From Bradyrhizobium algeriense (lineage in GTDB: Bacteria; Pseudomonadota; Alphaproteobacteria; Rhizobiales; Xanthobacteraceae): a DNA stretch of 64,000 nt. The notes beneath the pieces are model-generated. The model ran no database searches. It was not told the DNA's origin and was given only the letters and a program-made list of their open reading frames with translations. The stretch is taken from positions 6,475,501 through 6,539,500 of the forward strand of contig NZ_JAZHRV010000001.1 in assembly GCF_036924595.1 (NCBI RefSeq), read 5' to 3'. A program made the position numbers and the translations under genes. Below, one piece after another: positions 1 to 8,930 of the stretch (position 1 is the stretch's first letter; every line of letters starts with the position of its first letter).

Positions 1-567
1 GCGCAATTCTACCAGCTGTACTTCCAGCAGCCCGGCGTAGCAGAGGCCGAGATGGAGCGAGACCCACGGACCACCCTGCTCAGCTCGCTTTACGGCATAT
101 CGGGTAAAGGCGCCGCGGCATTCCGCGCGGCCATAGCCCGCGGCGATAACACAGGAACCCCCGGCATGGTGCCGCGCAACGGCAGTTGGTTGCGGGAACC
201 GACGTTGCCGCCGGAATTGCCTGCGTGGCTCACCGACGCGGACATCGATTTCTATGCCGGCGAATTCAGGCGCACCGGCTTCCGCGGTCCGCTCAACTAT
301 TATCGCAACCTCGACCGCAATTGGGAGTTGATGGCGGCATTTGCGGGCGCCACGGTGAAGGTCCCGGCGCTCTTTATCGCCGGCGACCATGACATGGTGA
401 TGGCCGCTCCACCCGGCATGGACCAGCATCTCGTCAACCTCAGGCAGTTCGTCCCGACGCTGCGTGACGTACTGATACTGCCCGGCTGCGGACACTGGAC
501 CCAGCAGGAACGCCCGAGCGAAGTTAATGCCGCGATCATCGATTTCATCCGTGGCCTGCCGGGCTGA
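1..567 (+). CDS. Epoxide-hydrolase-like alpha/beta hydrolase, C-terminal part
   Basis: The frame is already open at base 1, so the 5' end lies outside the window; 188 codons are visible. The first residues (FYQLYFQQPG) match the cap region of soluble epoxide hydrolases and haloalkane-dehalogenase-like proteins. Near the end, FIAGDHD probably carries the catalytic acid and CGHWTQQE the catalytic histidine; the nucleophile is not in view. The family hydrolyses epoxides or related substrates in the cytoplasm. An amidohydrolase follows 62 bp downstream on the same strand and may be co-transcribed. The fold is clear; the substrate is not. Confidence 0.8.
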   Translation, partial: AQFYQLYFQQPGVAEAEMERDPRTTLLSSLYGISGKGAAAFRAAIARGDNTGTPGMVPRNGSWLREPTLPPELPAWLTDADIDFYAGEFRRTGFRGPLNYYRNLDRNWELMAAFAGATVKVPALFIAGDHDMVMAAPPGMDQHLVNLRQFVPTLRDVLILPGCGHWTQQERPSEVNAAIIDFIRGLPG

Positions 568-629
568 AGCTTTCGCGAACGGAAGGTCACGCCAACAATA
601 ATCCAAGAAAATCCAGGGGAGCGAAATCC

Positions 630-1682
630 ATGGCCGCCAGCACTGCACCCGCCTCGAAGAGCGGGCTCTACGCCGATCCGCGCGAGGACTGGCTCGCGCA
701 ATATACCGAAGAGATCATCGATCCCGCCCGCCCAATCGTCGATCCGCATCACCATCTCTGGGACCGCGGCGGCTTGCGTTACATGATCGAGGAGATGGCC
801 GCCGACATCGCCTCCGGCCACAACATCGTCGCCACCGTCTACGTCGACTGCCGCTCGATGTATCGTGCGCGCGGCCCTGAGGCGTTCCGCCCCGTCGGCG
901 AGGTCGAGTTCGCCAATGGCGTGGCGGCGATGGCCGCGAGCGGCGCCTACGGCAAGGCCGCGATCTGCGCCGGCATCGTCAGCCACGTCAATTTGCTGCT
1001 CGGCGACGGCGCGAAAGTCGTGCTGGAGGCGGAGATCGTTGCCGGCAACGGCCGCTTCCGCGGCATTCGGCACTCGGCGGCGTGGGATGCCGACCCCAAT
1101 GTCGCCGGCATGTATGCCACACGGCCGAAAGGACTATTGCTCGACAGCACCTTCCGCAAAGGCTTCGCCTGCCTCGCGCCACTGGGCTTGAGCTTCGACG
1201 CCTGGCTGTTTCATCCGCAGATCGGCGAACTCACCGATCTCGCACGCGCCTTTCCGGACACCAAAATCGTGCTCGATCATTGCGGCGGGCCGATCGGTAT
1301 CGGCAGCTATGCCGGGCGGCGCGAGGAAATCTTCCCGGTGTGGAAGGCCTCGATCCAGCAAATCGCCAAATGTGAAAACGTCGTCGTCAAGCTCGGCGGG
1401 CTCGCGATGAGCCTGCTTGGCTATGACTTCCACCTGCGCCCGAAGCCGCCGTCTTCGGAGGAGGCGGCTACCGCGTGGCGTCCCTATATCGAAACCTGCA
1501 TCGAGGCGTTTGGTCCCGATCGATGCATGTTCGAAAGCAATTTTCCACCGGATAAAGGCCAGTGCAGCTATCAGGTGATCTTCAACGCCTTCAAACGGCT
1601 GGCCACGCAATATAGCGAAGCGGAGAAGACGGCGCTGTTCTCCAGGACGGCGACGGAATTTTACAAGCTGAAGCTTGAGTGA
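630..1682 (+). CDS. Amidohydrolase-2 family protein (PDC-hydrolase-like)
   Basis: 350 aa. A metal-binding HxH motif appears early (IVDPHHHLWD), and later 'FPDTKIVLDHCGGP' and 'MFESNFPPDK' match the conserved His and the Asp/Glu-region strands of amidohydrolase-2 TIM barrels, the family of 2-pyrone-4,6-dicarboxylate lactonase and related decarboxylases. The ATG at 630 is preceded by a good ribosome-binding site (AGGGGAG). Its position after an epoxide-hydrolase-like gene suggests a catabolic pair. The substrate cannot be read from the sequence. Confidence 0.85.
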   Translation: MAASTAPASKSGLYADPREDWLAQYTEEIIDPARPIVDPHHHLWDRGGLRYMIEEMAADIASGHNIVATVYVDCRSMYRARGPEAFRPVGEVEFANGVAAMAASGAYGKAAICAGIVSHVNLLLGDGAKVVLEAEIVAGNGRFRGIRHSAAWDADPNVAGMYATRPKGLLLDSTFRKGFACLAPLGLSFDAWLFHPQIGELTDLARAFPDTKIVLDHCGGPIGIGSYAGRREEIFPVWKASIQQIAKCENVVVKLGGLAMSLLGYDFHLRPKPPSSEEAATAWRPYIETCIEAFGPDRCMFESNFPPDKGQCSYQVIFNAFKRLATQYSEAEKTALFSRTATEFYKLKLE

Positions 1683-1707
1683 TCGCGGCCCGCGTGGGGC
1701 CGCGACC

Positions 1708-2961
1708 TCACGCCCACTCGCCTTTGCGGAACACCGGCACGCGGCGTCCGTCAGCGTGAATGCCGTCGATGTCTGTCTCGGCCGAGCCGATCATCCAGTC
1801 GATGTGAATGAGGCTCTTGTTGCCGCCCTGCGCCGCGATCTGTTGCGGCGTCAGCTTGTCGCCGCCGACGAAGCATTTCGAGTAGCATTGACCGAGCGCG
1901 ATATGGGAGGCGGCGTTCTCGTCGAACAGGGTGTTGAAGAACAGCAGCCCGCTCTTGGAGATCGGCGAGGAATGCGGCACCAGCGCCACTTCGCCGAGGC
2001 GCGCGGCGCCCTCATCGGTGTCGAGCACCTTCTTCAGCACCTCCTCGCCGCGCGAGGCTTTGGCCTCAACGATGCGGCCTTCCTCGAACCGCACCGCGAT
2101 ATTGTCGATCAGCGTGCCCTGATAGGACAGCGGTTTTGAGCTGACGACATGGCCGCTGACGCGCCGGCAATGCGGCGTGGTGAAGACTTCCTCAGTCGGG
2201 ATGTTGGCGTTGCAGGTGATGCCGTTCTTCGCAGTCGAGGCGCCGCCTTCCCACTCATGGCCGTCGGCGAGACCGATCGTCAGGTCGGTGCCGGGGCCGG
2301 AATATTTCAGCGCGTGGAAGCGCTGGCCGTTCAGCCAGTCGGTCCGCTCGCGCAACACGGCGTTATGCTTTTCCCAAGCGGCAACGGCGCCGTCCTGATC
2401 GACGCGCGAGGCCGCAAAAATCGCGTCCGCCAGTTTTGCTATCGCGACGTCCTCGGGAACATCGGGGAAAACCTGCCTGGCCCAAGACGGGCTCGGATAG
2501 GCGATGATGTTCCAGTTGGTGTCGAAATTGACGATCTTCTCCAGCGCCGGCTGGTAGGCGATCGAATTGGCTTTGCTGGCGCGCGCGACCTTTGCCGGGT
2601 CCTCGCCCGACAACAGCATCGGATTGTCGCCGACGATGGCGAGCCGCGCGGTGTTGGCGGCGAACGCCTTCGCCATGCCCTCATAGAGCCAGCCGGCGGC
2701 GCGATCGAAACTCTCGTTGTGGCCATAGCGATAGCGCGCCAGCGTGATCTCCTCATCCGACAGGAACGGGGTCACGATTCCCGCGCCGGCCCTGTAGGCA
2801 TGTTCGGCGATCCGGCGCACCAGCGGCAGCGCGACTGAGGGCGCGGTCAGCAGCAGGTCCTGTCCCGGCTGCAGCCGCAGGCCGATCTTGACCGCGACTT
2901 CGGCGAGGCGGTCGAGTTTCACGGGATCGATCGAAGGGGAAACGTTGCGCTGTGCGGTCAT
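1708..2961 (-). CDS. M29-family metalloaminopeptidase
   Basis: 417 aa, normal for the M29 (AmpS/PepS/aminopeptidase T) family, which are cytoplasmic two-metal aminopeptidases. The metal-binding region is visible: NIPTEEVFTTPH in mid-protein, then DENAASHIALG and HIDWMIG near the C-terminus. I chose the ATG at 2961 (MTAQRN) over an in-frame TTG at 2976. The gene is convergent with the upstream amidohydrolase, with only 25 bp between stop codons, so a shared termination zone is likely. Family assignment is firm; peptide preference is unknown. Confidence 0.9.
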   Translation of the reverse strand: MTAQRNVSPSIDPVKLDRLAEVAVKIGLRLQPGQDLLLTAPSVALPLVRRIAEHAYRAGAGIVTPFLSDEEITLARYRYGHNESFDRAAGWLYEGMAKAFAANTARLAIVGDNPMLLSGEDPAKVARASKANSIAYQPALEKIVNFDTNWNIIAYPSPSWARQVFPDVPEDVAIAKLADAIFAASRVDQDGAVAAWEKHNAVLRERTDWLNGQRFHALKYSGPGTDLTIGLADGHEWEGGASTAKNGITCNANIPTEEVFTTPHCRRVSGHVVSSKPLSYQGTLIDNIAVRFEEGRIVEAKASRGEEVLKKVLDTDEGAARLGEVALVPHSSPISKSGLLFFNTLFDENAASHIALGQCYSKCFVGGDKLTPQQIAAQGGNKSLIHIDWMIGSAETDIDGIHADGRRVPVFRKGEWA

Positions 2962-3024
2962 GATTCTTTCGGCCAATGCTCATCGATTTTGAAGGCCTCG
3001 CAGCCCTCGGCCGTGATCACACAA

Positions 3025-3159
3025 TCAAGCCAAAGCGAGCGAAGCGCCTGGCAACAGCAATAGCACAGGAATGGTCCGGCGAAAGCCGATCTCGTTGATG
3101 TTCCGGAATGCAACAATGCCGAGCAGGGAACCCGCAAACAGCGCCGGGCCATCAGCCAT
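3025..3159 (-). pseudogene. Remnant of a TauE/SafE-type membrane permease (C-terminus)
   Basis: A short minus-strand frame reads ADGPALFAGSLLGIVAF, then NINEIGFRRTIPVLLLL and ends at a stop codon. This closely resembles the last two segments of TSUP (TauE/SafE) anion permeases, which end in 'G..GFRR...LL..SG..L'. The rest of the gene is absent: upstream lies the intact DUF1330 gene. I read it as the 3' stub of a deleted transporter. A short coincidental match is possible but unlikely given the pattern. Confidence 0.5.
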
Positions 3160-3173
3160 CAGCGCTGCCGCCG

Positions 3174-3464
3174 TCAACGCAAGCCCCTCACCGTGAGCAC
3201 AATGCCGTCGGCGCCCGCTTTGCGGTCGACGGATATCTCCTGATACTCCGGAGAGGTCTGAAATTCCTGCGCCGCGGCCTCATCCGGGAATTCCATGATC
3301 ACGACCTTGTCGCGCGGCCATTCGCCTTCCAGCACCACCGGATGGGCGTCCGCCACCAGCAGCTTGCCCTTGAACTTCTTGAACACGTCCATGAAGCGCG
3401 ATTGATAGCGGTCGTAGAGTTCGCGGCGCGTGAACTTCAGTTGCGCGATGATGTAGACGCTCAT
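3174..3464 (-). CDS. DUF1330 family protein
   Basis: 96 aa, the full usual length for DUF1330, a ferredoxin-like dimeric alpha/beta barrel fold. Visible hallmarks are the N-terminal strand MSVYIIAQLKFTRRE, the central GKLLVADAHPVVLEGEW and the following VVIMEFPD, then a helix with AAQEFQTSPEYQ. The family's biochemical role is not established. The gene sits alone between a transporter stub and the DEAD-box helicase, transcribed in the same direction as the helicase but 60 bp away. Confidence 0.85.
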   Translation of the reverse strand: MSVYIIAQLKFTRRELYDRYQSRFMDVFKKFKGKLLVADAHPVVLEGEWPRDKVVIMEFPDEAAAQEFQTSPEYQEISVDRKAGADGIVLTVRGLR

Positions 3465-3524
3465 GATAGCTCCTCATCTCACGTGGCAGGTGAGCGCCGG
3501 CGCTTTCAGCAATGGTCGCGCCGC

Positions 3525-5399
3525 TCAGCCACGAAACTTCTTGTTTTTCTTCTTTCCGAATGCGGGCTTTGCAGACGTCCCATTTTCATGCCGCGGCTTT
3601 CCGGCATGCGCCTGCTCGCCTCGATCCCGCCTCTTGGTATCGTAACGCGGTTTCTTGTCAAATCCCGCTCTGTCGGCGCCTTCAGTCTTCTTGCCGAAGT
3701 GCTTCGGCTTCGGCGCCGCCGCGTCGCGAACCGGCTCGCGCGACGGAGCGCCTGCGAGCGCCTCGATGCGGATGCTGTCTTCCTTGTCGGGACGGCGAAT
3801 TTGCGCTGCGAACCGTTCGGCGATGCGCGCGGAAATCTCGAACTCGGTGGTGGTATCGAGAATGCGGATGGCGCCGATGTCTTCCTTCTTGATGCCGCCG
3901 CGACGGCACAGCATCGGCAGCAGCCAGCGCGCTTCGGCATTCTTCCGGCGTCCGATCGCCGCGCTGAACCAGACAGAATCCTCCGCCATGCGATGGCGCG
4001 GCGATGATTTCGCAGGCTTCGACCCGCGTCCGGCCTCGCGATCGGCCCTCTCCCGCGCACGTTCCGCCCGCGATTTGACGCGATCCTCACCGGGATCGAC
4101 GATATCCTCGGGCGACGGAAGCCGCGAGCGATGGAGCCGCGCCAGCGCCGCGGCGATATCCTCCGCCGAGCGTTCGGCGAGCAGCGCCTGCGCGAGCGCC
4201 AGATCCTCAGGCGTCGTCTCGGCGGCGAACAGATCGTCGCGCAGCATGCGCTCCTGATCGAGCTTGCGAATTTCATCCGGCTGCGGTGCCTGACCCCAGG
4301 CGGCATCGATGCCGGCCAGATTGAGCAGCACCTCGGCTCGGCGCTTGCGTGCCGGCGGCACCAGCAAGACGCTGACACCCTTGCGACCAGCGCGTCCGGT
4401 GCGGCCGGAGCGGTGCTGCATGACTTCCGGATCGTTCGGAATATCGGCGTGAATGACGAGATCGAGGTTCGGCAGATCGATGCCGCGCGCCGCCACGTCG
4501 GTCGCGACGCAGACACGGGCGCGGCCATCGCGCAGGGCTTGCAGCGCCAGCGTTCGCTCATTCTGGGTCAATTCGCCCGACAGCGCCACCACGGAGAAGC
4601 CGCGCTCCAGCAGCGTCGCCTGCAGATGCCGGACGGCATCGCGCGTGTTGCAGAACACCAGCGTGCCTGGCGATTCGAAAAACCGCAGGATGTTGACGAC
4701 GGCATGCTCGACATCGCCGGAGGCAATCCGGATGGCGCGGTATTCGATGTCGGCATGGCCGCCTTCTTCGCCCGCGACTTCGACGCGAAAGGCCGATTGC
4801 TGATACTCTTTCGCCAGCGCGACGATGCCGCGCGGCAAGGTTGCCGAAAACAGCAGCGTGCGCCGGTCCTCCGGCGTGGCCTCAAGGATGAACTCCATGT
4901 CCTCGCGGAAGCCGAGATCGAGCATCTCGTCGGCCTCGTCGAGCACGATCGCCTTCAGTTCCGAAACATCGAGCCGGCCTCGCCGCAAATGATCGCATAG
5001 CCGCCCGGGCGTACCGACCACGATGTGGGCGCCCGCGGCGAGCTCACGCTGCTCGCGGCGCGGGTCCATGCCGCCGACGCAGGAAACCACCCGCGCATCG
5101 GCATGCTGATAGAGCCAGGCAAGTTCGCGATGGACCTGAAGAGCCAGTTCGCGGGTTGGCGCGACGATCAGCGCCAGCGGAGCCGCGGCCCGCTCGAACC
5201 GGTCGGCGCCATCCAGCAAATTCTTCGCGATCGCCAGGCCATAGGCGACCGTTTTGCCCGAACCGGTCTGCGCCGAAACCAGCAGGTCGCGGCCGGCAGC
5301 GTCGTCGGCCAGCACCGCGGTCTGGACCTGTGTAAGCCGATCGAAGTTGCGTTCCGCCAAAGCTCGGGCGAGCGGCGGATGGGTGGGCAATAATGTCAC
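3525..5399 (-). CDS. DEAD-box RNA helicase with DbpA-type RNA-binding domain
   Basis: 624 aa. RecA-like domain 1 holds the Q motif region, Walker A AQTGSGKT (about 43-50), PTREL (81-85), DEAD in VLDEADEMLD (152-161) and SAT (185-187); domain 2 holds TDVAARGIDLP (300-310) and HRSGRTGRAG (329-338). A DbpA-like RNA-binding domain follows at about 470-550 (VWFSAAIGRRKNAEARWLLP), then a basic, low-complexity tail ending KKKNKKFRG. Proteins of this DeaD/CsdA/DbpA class unwind structured RNA in ribosome assembly, cold response or mRNA decay. No operon partner is seen. Confidence 0.93.
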   Translation of the reverse strand: MTLLPTHPPLARALAERNFDRLTQVQTAVLADDAAGRDLLVSAQTGSGKTVAYGLAIAKNLLDGADRFERAAAPLALIVAPTRELALQVHRELAWLYQHADARVVSCVGGMDPRREQRELAAGAHIVVGTPGRLCDHLRRGRLDVSELKAIVLDEADEMLDLGFREDMEFILEATPEDRRTLLFSATLPRGIVALAKEYQQSAFRVEVAGEEGGHADIEYRAIRIASGDVEHAVVNILRFFESPGTLVFCNTRDAVRHLQATLLERGFSVVALSGELTQNERTLALQALRDGRARVCVATDVAARGIDLPNLDLVIHADIPNDPEVMQHRSGRTGRAGRKGVSVLLVPPARKRRAEVLLNLAGIDAAWGQAPQPDEIRKLDQERMLRDDLFAAETTPEDLALAQALLAERSAEDIAAALARLHRSRLPSPEDIVDPGEDRVKSRAERARERADREAGRGSKPAKSSPRHRMAEDSVWFSAAIGRRKNAEARWLLPMLCRRGGIKKEDIGAIRILDTTTEFEISARIAERFAAQIRRPDKEDSIRIEALAGAPSREPVRDAAAPKPKHFGKKTEGADRAGFDKKPRYDTKRRDRGEQAHAGKPRHENGTSAKPAFGKKKNKKFRG

Positions 5400-5717
5400 G
5401 AGATGTCAGACCTTAGGTTGGCTCTATCAGCCGGAAATGTTGAATACCGCCCCGAACCGAAATGGCTCAACGCTGCGCATTTCACGAAGCGCAGCCGAAC
5501 GGCCTGACCGATTTCACTGAGGTGGGGATGCTTTAGGCGAAAACCAGCCAATACGCCATCCATTCTTTGCAGATCAGCCGATCACTTCTGTGGCGATTAA
5601 CCTTTCGCGTTGCACGCATCCCGACGCTGGGAATCCTGGAGCGATCGGCTAAACTGCGGTTTTGAGGCGTTTCGCCCGTGTTTTCAGATCATGCGTCGCT
5701 CAAAGGGGCCGTATACC

Positions 5718-6437
5718 GTGATCGCGTTCAAGACCGTTCGTGCCCGGGCCGAGAAGCGCAAGGGCGGCCCCAAGGCGCTCGCCAGGCTGCTGCCGGCCAA
5801 GCCCGACCCGAAGGCGCTTGGCAACCTCGGCGATGACCGGATTCTCGCGGAAATGACCAGGCGGGTGTTCTCGGCGGGGTTTGCCTGGAGCGTGATCGAG
5901 ACCAAATGGCCGGGTTTTGAGAAGGCGTTTCTCGGCTTCAAGCCGGGCCCACTGTCGCTGAAGCCGGACGAATTCTGGGACGATCTGATGAAGGACACGC
6001 GCATCGTCCGCAACGGCGCCAAGATCATGTCGGTGCGCGCCAATGCAAGCTTCGTGAGGGACATCGCCAGGGAGCACGGCAGTTTCGGCAAGTTCCTCGC
6101 GAACTGGCCCTCGTCCGACGAGGCCGGCTTGCTGGAATTGCTGGCCAAGCGCGGCAGCCGGCTCGGCGGCAATACCGGGCAGATGATGCTGCGCTTCCTC
6201 GGCTGGGACGGTTTTGTCACCTCTAGGGACGTCGTGCTGTGCCTGCGCGACGCCGGGCTCGACATCGCGGAGACGGTGACCTCGAAGCGCGATCTCGCCA
6301 AAGTGCAGGCGCAGTTCAACGCCTGGGCCGAGGAGACCGGGCTTTCCTACGTGCAGCTCTCGCGGATTTGTGCGCTATCGATCGGCGAGAATTATGCGGC
6401 GGAGAAGCTCGAGAGCATGATGGGCGGCGACGAATGA
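5718..6437 (+). CDS. DNA-3-methyladenine glycosylase I (Tag)-like protein
   Basis: About 239 aa from a GTG at 5718 (preceded by AAGGGG); an ATG at 5691 would add nine residues. The middle matches the helix-hairpin-helix glycosylase fold of Tag: AFLGFKPGPLSLKPDEFWDD, then KDTRIVRNGAKI and LGGNTGQMMLRFLGWDGF. Tag enzymes excise 3-methyladenine from alkylated DNA. The zinc-binding Cys/His residues of E. coli Tag are not obvious at the C-terminus, so this may be a divergent subgroup. It is divergent from the helicase gene across about 320 bp. Confidence 0.75.
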   Translation: MIAFKTVRARAEKRKGGPKALARLLPAKPDPKALGNLGDDRILAEMTRRVFSAGFAWSVIETKWPGFEKAFLGFKPGPLSLKPDEFWDDLMKDTRIVRNGAKIMSVRANASFVRDIAREHGSFGKFLANWPSSDEAGLLELLAKRGSRLGGNTGQMMLRFLGWDGFVTSRDVVLCLRDAGLDIAETVTSKRDLAKVQAQFNAWAEETGLSYVQLSRICALSIGENYAAEKLESMMGGDE

Positions 6438-6507
6438 TCCGCCTTCGCTCTTCGAGCTACGGCGCGACAAGTCCGCCCAATCCATCGGCTGAATTCGTCG
6501 GTTGGAA

Positions 6508-7740
6508 TCATATGACGAAGAATCCATGTGTGGCGTCGCGGCGGAGTTGCTCGACGAGGCCGTATTCCCAGTCGAGATAGGCCTGCATCGCGCTTTCCTT
6601 GATATCGGTGCCCTCATAGGGACGGCGGTAGCGGTGTGACGGATCGGGCTTTGGGATCGCAAGCGGCGCCCCGATCTCGAGCGTGCCGTCATAGCCGCCT
6701 TCGAGCACATAGGTTTCCCATCCCATCTGCGCGAGCCAGGACGCGGTCATATCGGCCCTGACACGCAGATTGTCGGTCAGCACGATGCGCGCGCCGCGCA
6801 CAGGCGCAGCCATGTCGATCTCCTGCACCAATTGCCCGCCGGCATAATGGCGAAAGCCTGCGAGATGGCCGGCGGTGTATTCCTCTTCCGAGCGCACATC
6901 GAAACGATAGAGCGTACGATCGGCCTGCGCCTGCAGCGCCGCCATCTCCGCAACGCCGATGTGCCGGACGCCGGCGCGATAGGCGACATCGCGCGCGCTG
7001 ACCTCACCGCCCGCGATGGTGCCGATCTCGCCGCGTCTGTTGGAGCCATGTTCGAGATTCTGCTTGGCCAGCGTCCAGCCGATCGTTCCGTTGCGCAGCG
7101 CCCGCACCTTGTTGGTAACGCCGGCATTGATCAGCGACTGGGTGCCGATGATCGAGCGGGTGCGGCCGGCGCAATTGACGATAATGGTGGTTTCGGAATC
7201 CGGCGCGGCGCGGCCGGCACGCAGCACCAGTTCGGCGCCCGGTACGCTGATCGAGCCCGGGATATTCATGGTCGCATATTCGTCGAACCGGCGGACATCG
7301 AGGATTTGAATGTTGGCGCCATTCGCAATCAGGGCGCTGACTTCCTCGGCGGCCAGCGAAGGCGTGTGGCGGCGATGCTCCACCAGCTCGCCGAACGCCT
7401 TGGCATAGGAATTGACGTCCTGGAACAGCTCAAAGCCCGCCTGTTTCCAGCCCTGCAATCCGCCATCGAGCTGGCGGACGTTGCTGTAGCCCAGCGCCGT
7501 GAGCCGGTCTGCCGCGACGGCGACGAGGCCTTCGCCGTCATCATAGATAACGATCGGCACGTCCTTGCGCGGCAGCCGCGCTGCGGCCTCCAGCGTGATC
7601 CGGTCAGCCGCCATGTTGGCGGCAAACAGCGGATGGCCGGTGGCGAAGACGGCCTCGTGCCTGACGTCGAGCAGTGCGATTTCATCGCGCAACAGCAGCG
7701 CGGTGCGGATTTGCGAGGGACTGACGGGGGGTACGGTCAT
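6508..7740 (-). CDS. Triple-rhodanese-domain sulfurtransferase
   Basis: 410 aa from MTVPPVSPSQ (ATG at 7740). Three rhodanese-like repeats are visible, each with a 'DVR...G(H)' strand: IALLDVRHEAVF, IQILDVRRFDEYATMNIPGS and YRFDVRSEEEYTAGHLAG. Only the second has the active-site loop cysteine (IIVNCAGRTRS); the first has IVIYDDGEG and the third IVLTDNLRVR. Rhodanese domains move sulfane sulfur via a cysteine persulfide; the other two may be structural or regulatory. The gene is divergent from a LysR regulator 165 bp away, which probably controls it. Confidence 0.85.
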   Translation of the reverse strand: MTVPPVSPSQIRTALLLRDEIALLDVRHEAVFATGHPLFAANMAADRITLEAAARLPRKDVPIVIYDDGEGLVAVAADRLTALGYSNVRQLDGGLQGWKQAGFELFQDVNSYAKAFGELVEHRRHTPSLAAEEVSALIANGANIQILDVRRFDEYATMNIPGSISVPGAELVLRAGRAAPDSETTIIVNCAGRTRSIIGTQSLINAGVTNKVRALRNGTIGWTLAKQNLEHGSNRRGEIGTIAGGEVSARDVAYRAGVRHIGVAEMAALQAQADRTLYRFDVRSEEEYTAGHLAGFRHYAGGQLVQEIDMAAPVRGARIVLTDNLRVRADMTASWLAQMGWETYVLEGGYDGTLEIGAPLAIPKPDPSHRYRRPYEGTDIKESAMQAYLDWEYGLVEQLRRDATHGFFVI

Positions 7741-7905
7741 GGATCGTGAATTCCGGATGGGGATCGTTGCTCCATTAACAGCATCGAGAGCCACGCGTCA
7801 CGCCGGGCGAGGCATTAACTCTCATGTCATCGAACATTGAACTGATTGCACCGACTTCGCCGAAAACAGCATATGATGCCCACCAGATAAGCACCCAGGC
7901 ATCCG

Positions 7906-8829
7906 ATGGACCTCAAACAATTGCGCACCTTCCGCGCCGTGGCCGAGCTGGGCAGCCTCAGCAAGGCGGCGGACCGGCTGCGCGCCGCCCAGCCCGCGCT
8001 GAGCCGGCACATCAAGCTGCTCGAGCACGAGCTGCGCGTCGAGCTGTTCGTCCGCAACGGCCGCGGCATGCTCCTGACCAGCGCCGGCCGGATGCTGCTC
8101 GACCGCACCACGGGCCTGATCCGCCAGATCGAACAGGTCAGCGATGATCTCAAGTCGGCCAACGGCAATCCGTCGGGCCGCGTCATCCTCGGGCTGGTGC
8201 CGACGGTGAGCGCGGTGCTGTCCGGGCGGTTCGCCCGCCGCGTTATCAGCGAATTTCCCGACGTCTCGCTGCGCATCGTGGAGAGCTATGGCGGGCATCT
8301 GGTCGAGTGGCTCCACCGCGGCGAAATGGATCTCGCGATCATCTACGGCCCCGCGGTCGACCTGCATCTTCAGGTCCAGTCGATCGGCCGCGAGGATATC
8401 GTGGCCGTCGGGCCGCCGGGTTCGGGCCTCAACAAGCGGAAGCAGGTCGACCTGAAATGGCTGGTGAAGCAGAAGCTGATCCTGCCCAGCATCTCGCACG
8501 GCTTGCGGGCGCTGCTGGAGAAGGCGCTGGCGCGCGAGAAATTGAAGCTCGACGCCATGATCGAGGTCGATTCCTATCGCGCGCAGATCAGCCTGATGGA
8601 GGAAGGGCTTGGCTACACGCTGCTGCCGCCCTCCGCCATCCGCACCGAAGTGGCGGCGAAACGCCTGGAGATGGCGGCCGTCAGCCCCTCGGTGTCGCGC
8701 GAACTGATTCTCGCTTCGCCAATCGCCCATCCGCCGTCGATTGCAACGACGACGATTGCGACGCTGATCATGTCGGAGATTCAGCAACTTTCGAAGGAAG
8801 GGCTGTGGAAGATCAACATGACGGCGTAG
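7906..8829 (+). CDS. LysR-family transcriptional regulator
   Basis: 307 aa. The N-terminal winged helix-turn-helix is plain (GSLSKAADRLRAAQPALSRH, residues about 16-35), followed by a periplasmic-binding-like effector domain starting near residue 90 (GRVILGLVPTVSAVL). The length is typical. LysR proteins usually regulate the gene divergent to them, here the triple-rhodanese protein, and may also act on the convergent TPP decarboxylase genes. The effector is unknown. Confidence 0.92.
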   Translation: MDLKQLRTFRAVAELGSLSKAADRLRAAQPALSRHIKLLEHELRVELFVRNGRGMLLTSAGRMLLDRTTGLIRQIEQVSDDLKSANGNPSGRVILGLVPTVSAVLSGRFARRVISEFPDVSLRIVESYGGHLVEWLHRGEMDLAIIYGPAVDLHLQVQSIGREDIVAVGPPGSGLNKRKQVDLKWLVKQKLILPSISHGLRALLEKALAREKLKLDAMIEVDSYRAQISLMEEGLGYTLLPPSAIRTEVAAKRLEMAAVSPSVSRELILASPIAHPPSIATTTIATLIMSEIQQLSKEGLWKINMTA

Positions 8830-8850
8830 TGCGGCCGGGCATTCGCTCTT

Positions 8851-8909
8851 CGTCATGGCCGGGCAGAAGTGCGAAGCGTGTCTTCGCGCTAGATGACCCG
8901 GGCATGACG
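8851..8909. repeat. Palindromic intergenic repeat (REP-like)
   Basis: Outer arms CGTCATGGCCGGG and CCCGGGCATGACG are inverted copies with one mismatch; an inner pair GCGAAG/CTTCGC forms a second hairpin. It sits between the convergent LysR and TPP-enzyme genes and could serve both as a terminator-like structure. This form is common between genes in Bradyrhizobium. Confidence 0.7.
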
Positions 8910-8930
8910 ACGTCCTTTGGGTAGCGTCTC

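Noticed and set aside
300..1073. Long minus-strand frame antisense to the amidohydrolase
   Set aside because: Typical high-GC shadow of a real gene: Asp/Arg/His-rich, no domain, and the plus-strand gene explains the region.
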